This document shows positions 38,100 through 39,087 of a stretch of DNA of 39,087 nt, in pieces. The stretch is from Amycolatopsis acidicola (GTDB taxonomy: Bacteria; Actinomycetota; Actinomycetes; Mycobacteriales; Pseudonocardiaceae). The notes beneath the pieces were generated by a model. It was not told the origin of the DNA, made no database searches, and saw only the letters and a list, made by a program, of their open reading frames with translations. The stretch's first letter is position 1; each line of letters begins with the position of its first letter. The translations under genes and the position numbers were made by a program. The stretch spans positions 1-39,087 of the forward strand of contig NZ_VMNW02000084.1 in NCBI RefSeq assembly GCF_007713735.2. The letters are read 5' to 3'.

Positions 38100-38864
38100 A
38101 TGACCGAAGCGCCGGTGCACGTCACGGGACGGATCGCGATCGTCCTGCGCGCTCTCGCGGCGGCCCCGGAGGCCGGTTTGTCCACTTCGGACGTCGCCCG
38201 CGCGACGGACTTGGCGCGTCCCACGGTGCACCGGTTGCTGGTGGCGTTGTCCGGTGAGGGCTATGTGGACCGTGATCGGCGGACGGGATCATGGTTCCTG
38301 GGGCCGGAGTTGTACCTGCTGGGCGAGGTGGCAGCCCGCCGTTACGACGTGACGCAACAGGCCCGCGCCAGCGTCCACCGGCTTGCGTCGGCCACGGGGG
38401 AGAGCGCCTTCTTTTCGGCGCGGCGCGGGGACGAGACGGTGTGCCTGCTCCGCGAGGACGGGGATTTCCCGATCCGCTCGTTCGTGCTGTACGAAGGCGC
38501 CCGGTTCCCGCTAGGCGTGGTGTCGGCGGGGCTGGTCGTTTTGTCGATGCTGCCGGACCGTGAGGTCGACGAGTACCTCGCGCGCGTCGATCTCACGGGC
38601 GACTGGGGCCCATCGCACGCGGCGGCGCCCTTGCGTGAGCGGATCGCTCGGACGCGGGAGCTGGGGTATGCGGTCAATCCGGGGTTGGTGGTCGAAGGCA
38701 GCTGGGGCATGGCCGCCGCGGTCTTTGGTCCCTCCGGCGAGCCCGCCTGGGCACTCACCTTGACCGGCGTGGAATCCCGCTTCCGCGACGATCGACGTCC
38801 TGAGCTGGGCGCGTTGCTGCTGAAGGAAGCCCACGCCCTGACCCGCGCCCTAGGGGACCGGTGA
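38100..38864 (+). CDS. IclR-family transcriptional regulator
   Basis: A 254-residue protein. The N-terminal winged helix is about 8-75 (AGLSTSDVARATDLARPTVH, then RLLVALSGEGYVDRD and GSWFLGPELYLLG). The GAF-like effector domain follows, with ATGESAFFSARRGDETVCLL, RFPLGVVSAGLVVLSML and GYAVNPGLVVEGSWGMAA. No ribosome binding site precedes the ATG at 38100, consistent with a leaderless message. It is divergent from scoAB and likely controls it. IclR regulators of this kind (PcaR, PcaU type) often respond to pathway acids. Confidence 0.92.
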   Translation: MTEAPVHVTGRIAIVLRALAAAPEAGLSTSDVARATDLARPTVHRLLVALSGEGYVDRDRRTGSWFLGPELYLLGEVAARRYDVTQQARASVHRLASATGESAFFSARRGDETVCLLREDGDFPIRSFVLYEGARFPLGVVSAGLVVLSMLPDREVDEYLARVDLTGDWGPSHAAAPLRERIARTRELGYAVNPGLVVEGSWGMAAAVFGPSGEPAWALTLTGVESRFRDDRRPELGALLLKEAHALTRALGDR

Positions 38865-38946
38865 TCCCTGGGCGGGTTAGGTCGGTGGCGGTTGTGGCGA
38901 ACTTGCGGACGCCACACCCCCCAGCACGCACTCCACCGCCCCCCCC

Positions 38947-39087
38947 GGCAACGAAAGCCGGGCACTCCCCACGACCACCCCCTCAACCGTCACCCGGCAA
39001 CGGGAAGCGAGCCGTCCCGACGACCACACCCCTCCGCCGCTCCGATCCCCAGCCTGCTTTTGCGATCTTGGGGCTGGGTCAAGGTAC
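38947..39087 (-). repeat. Dispersed intergenic repeat, copy 2 (cut by the right edge)
   Basis: Read on the minus strand from 39087, this is the same element as 24468-24612. Copy 2 starts GTACCTTGAC as copy 1 does, differs in the next dozen bases (the hairpin-arm interior), then is nearly identical from CGCAAAAGCAGG onward. The stretch 38865-38946 between the IclR stop and this repeat shows nothing I can name. Confidence 0.8.

Noticed and set aside
1..39087. tRNA, rRNA, CRISPR arrays, prophage or transposase genes
   Set aside because: I looked for cloverleaf-like stretches, regularly spaced repeats, and integrase or transposase motifs and found none that I could support.

Overview
This is a very GC-rich window with dense, tightly packed genes, frequent ATGA/GTGA stop-start overlaps, several GTG/TTG starts and at least one apparently leaderless promoter. 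Together with the gene families present (PAS-ANTAR and PucR-type regulators, an HPII-type catalase, sigma-B-like GTTT-N14/15-GGGTA promoters), it suggests an actinomycete, most likely Amycolatopsis or another Pseudonocardiaceae. The genus is an inference. No tRNA, rRNA, CRISPR array, prophage or transposase was seen.

Region 1 (1-8.5 kb): a divergent UxaA-family gene (cut by the window edge) faces a FadR/GntR-type regulator. A dicarboxylate symporter, a TauE/SafE exporter, an argininosuccinate-lyase-like C-N lyase and a four-subunit succinate dehydrogenase/fumarate reductase follow. Up to five copies of a TGGT-N3-ACCA-like box link the regulator to the transporter and lyase promoters. This looks like one inducible pathway for import and cleavage of a fumarate-yielding compound. 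The flavoprotein subunit lacks the histidine that normally binds FAD covalently.

Region 2 (8.6-18.5 kb): a YdcF/DUF218 membrane protein is followed by a leftward four-gene operon: ferredoxin reductase-like, acyl-CoA dehydrogenase-like, PIG-L deacetylase fused to a NodS-like methyltransferase, and a family 2 glycosyltransferase. I do not recognise it as a characterised pathway. Next come an HhH-GPD protein and a large catalase. Gene decay is concentrated here: a frameshifted hemerythrin remnant, a CocE/NonD hydrolase that has lost its middle, and an alpha/beta hydrolase that has lost its nucleophile elbow.

Region 3 (18.5-24.7 kb): a stress-type SDR, a PAS-ANTAR regulator, a P450, a FlK-like thioesterase, and an MFS exporter with a MarR regulator. 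An 823-nt non-coding stretch follows, with strong palindromes, a 142-nt element bounded by 21-bp perfect inverted repeats, and a dispersed repeat with a 26-bp stem.

Region 4 (24.7-39.1 kb): HMG-CoA lyase and class II HMG-CoA reductase (mevalonate catabolism type), a PucR-like regulator, a divergent HyuA-HyuB-CoA transferase-enoyl-CoA hydratase operon, a GNAT-IF-1 paralogue operon behind a short upstream reading frame and hairpin, 3-oxoacid CoA-transferase subunits, and an IclR regulator. The metabolic genes converge on HMG-CoA, acetoacetate and acetoacetyl-CoA. A second, inverted copy of the dispersed repeat begins at the right window edge, so this region is bracketed by inverted repeats.
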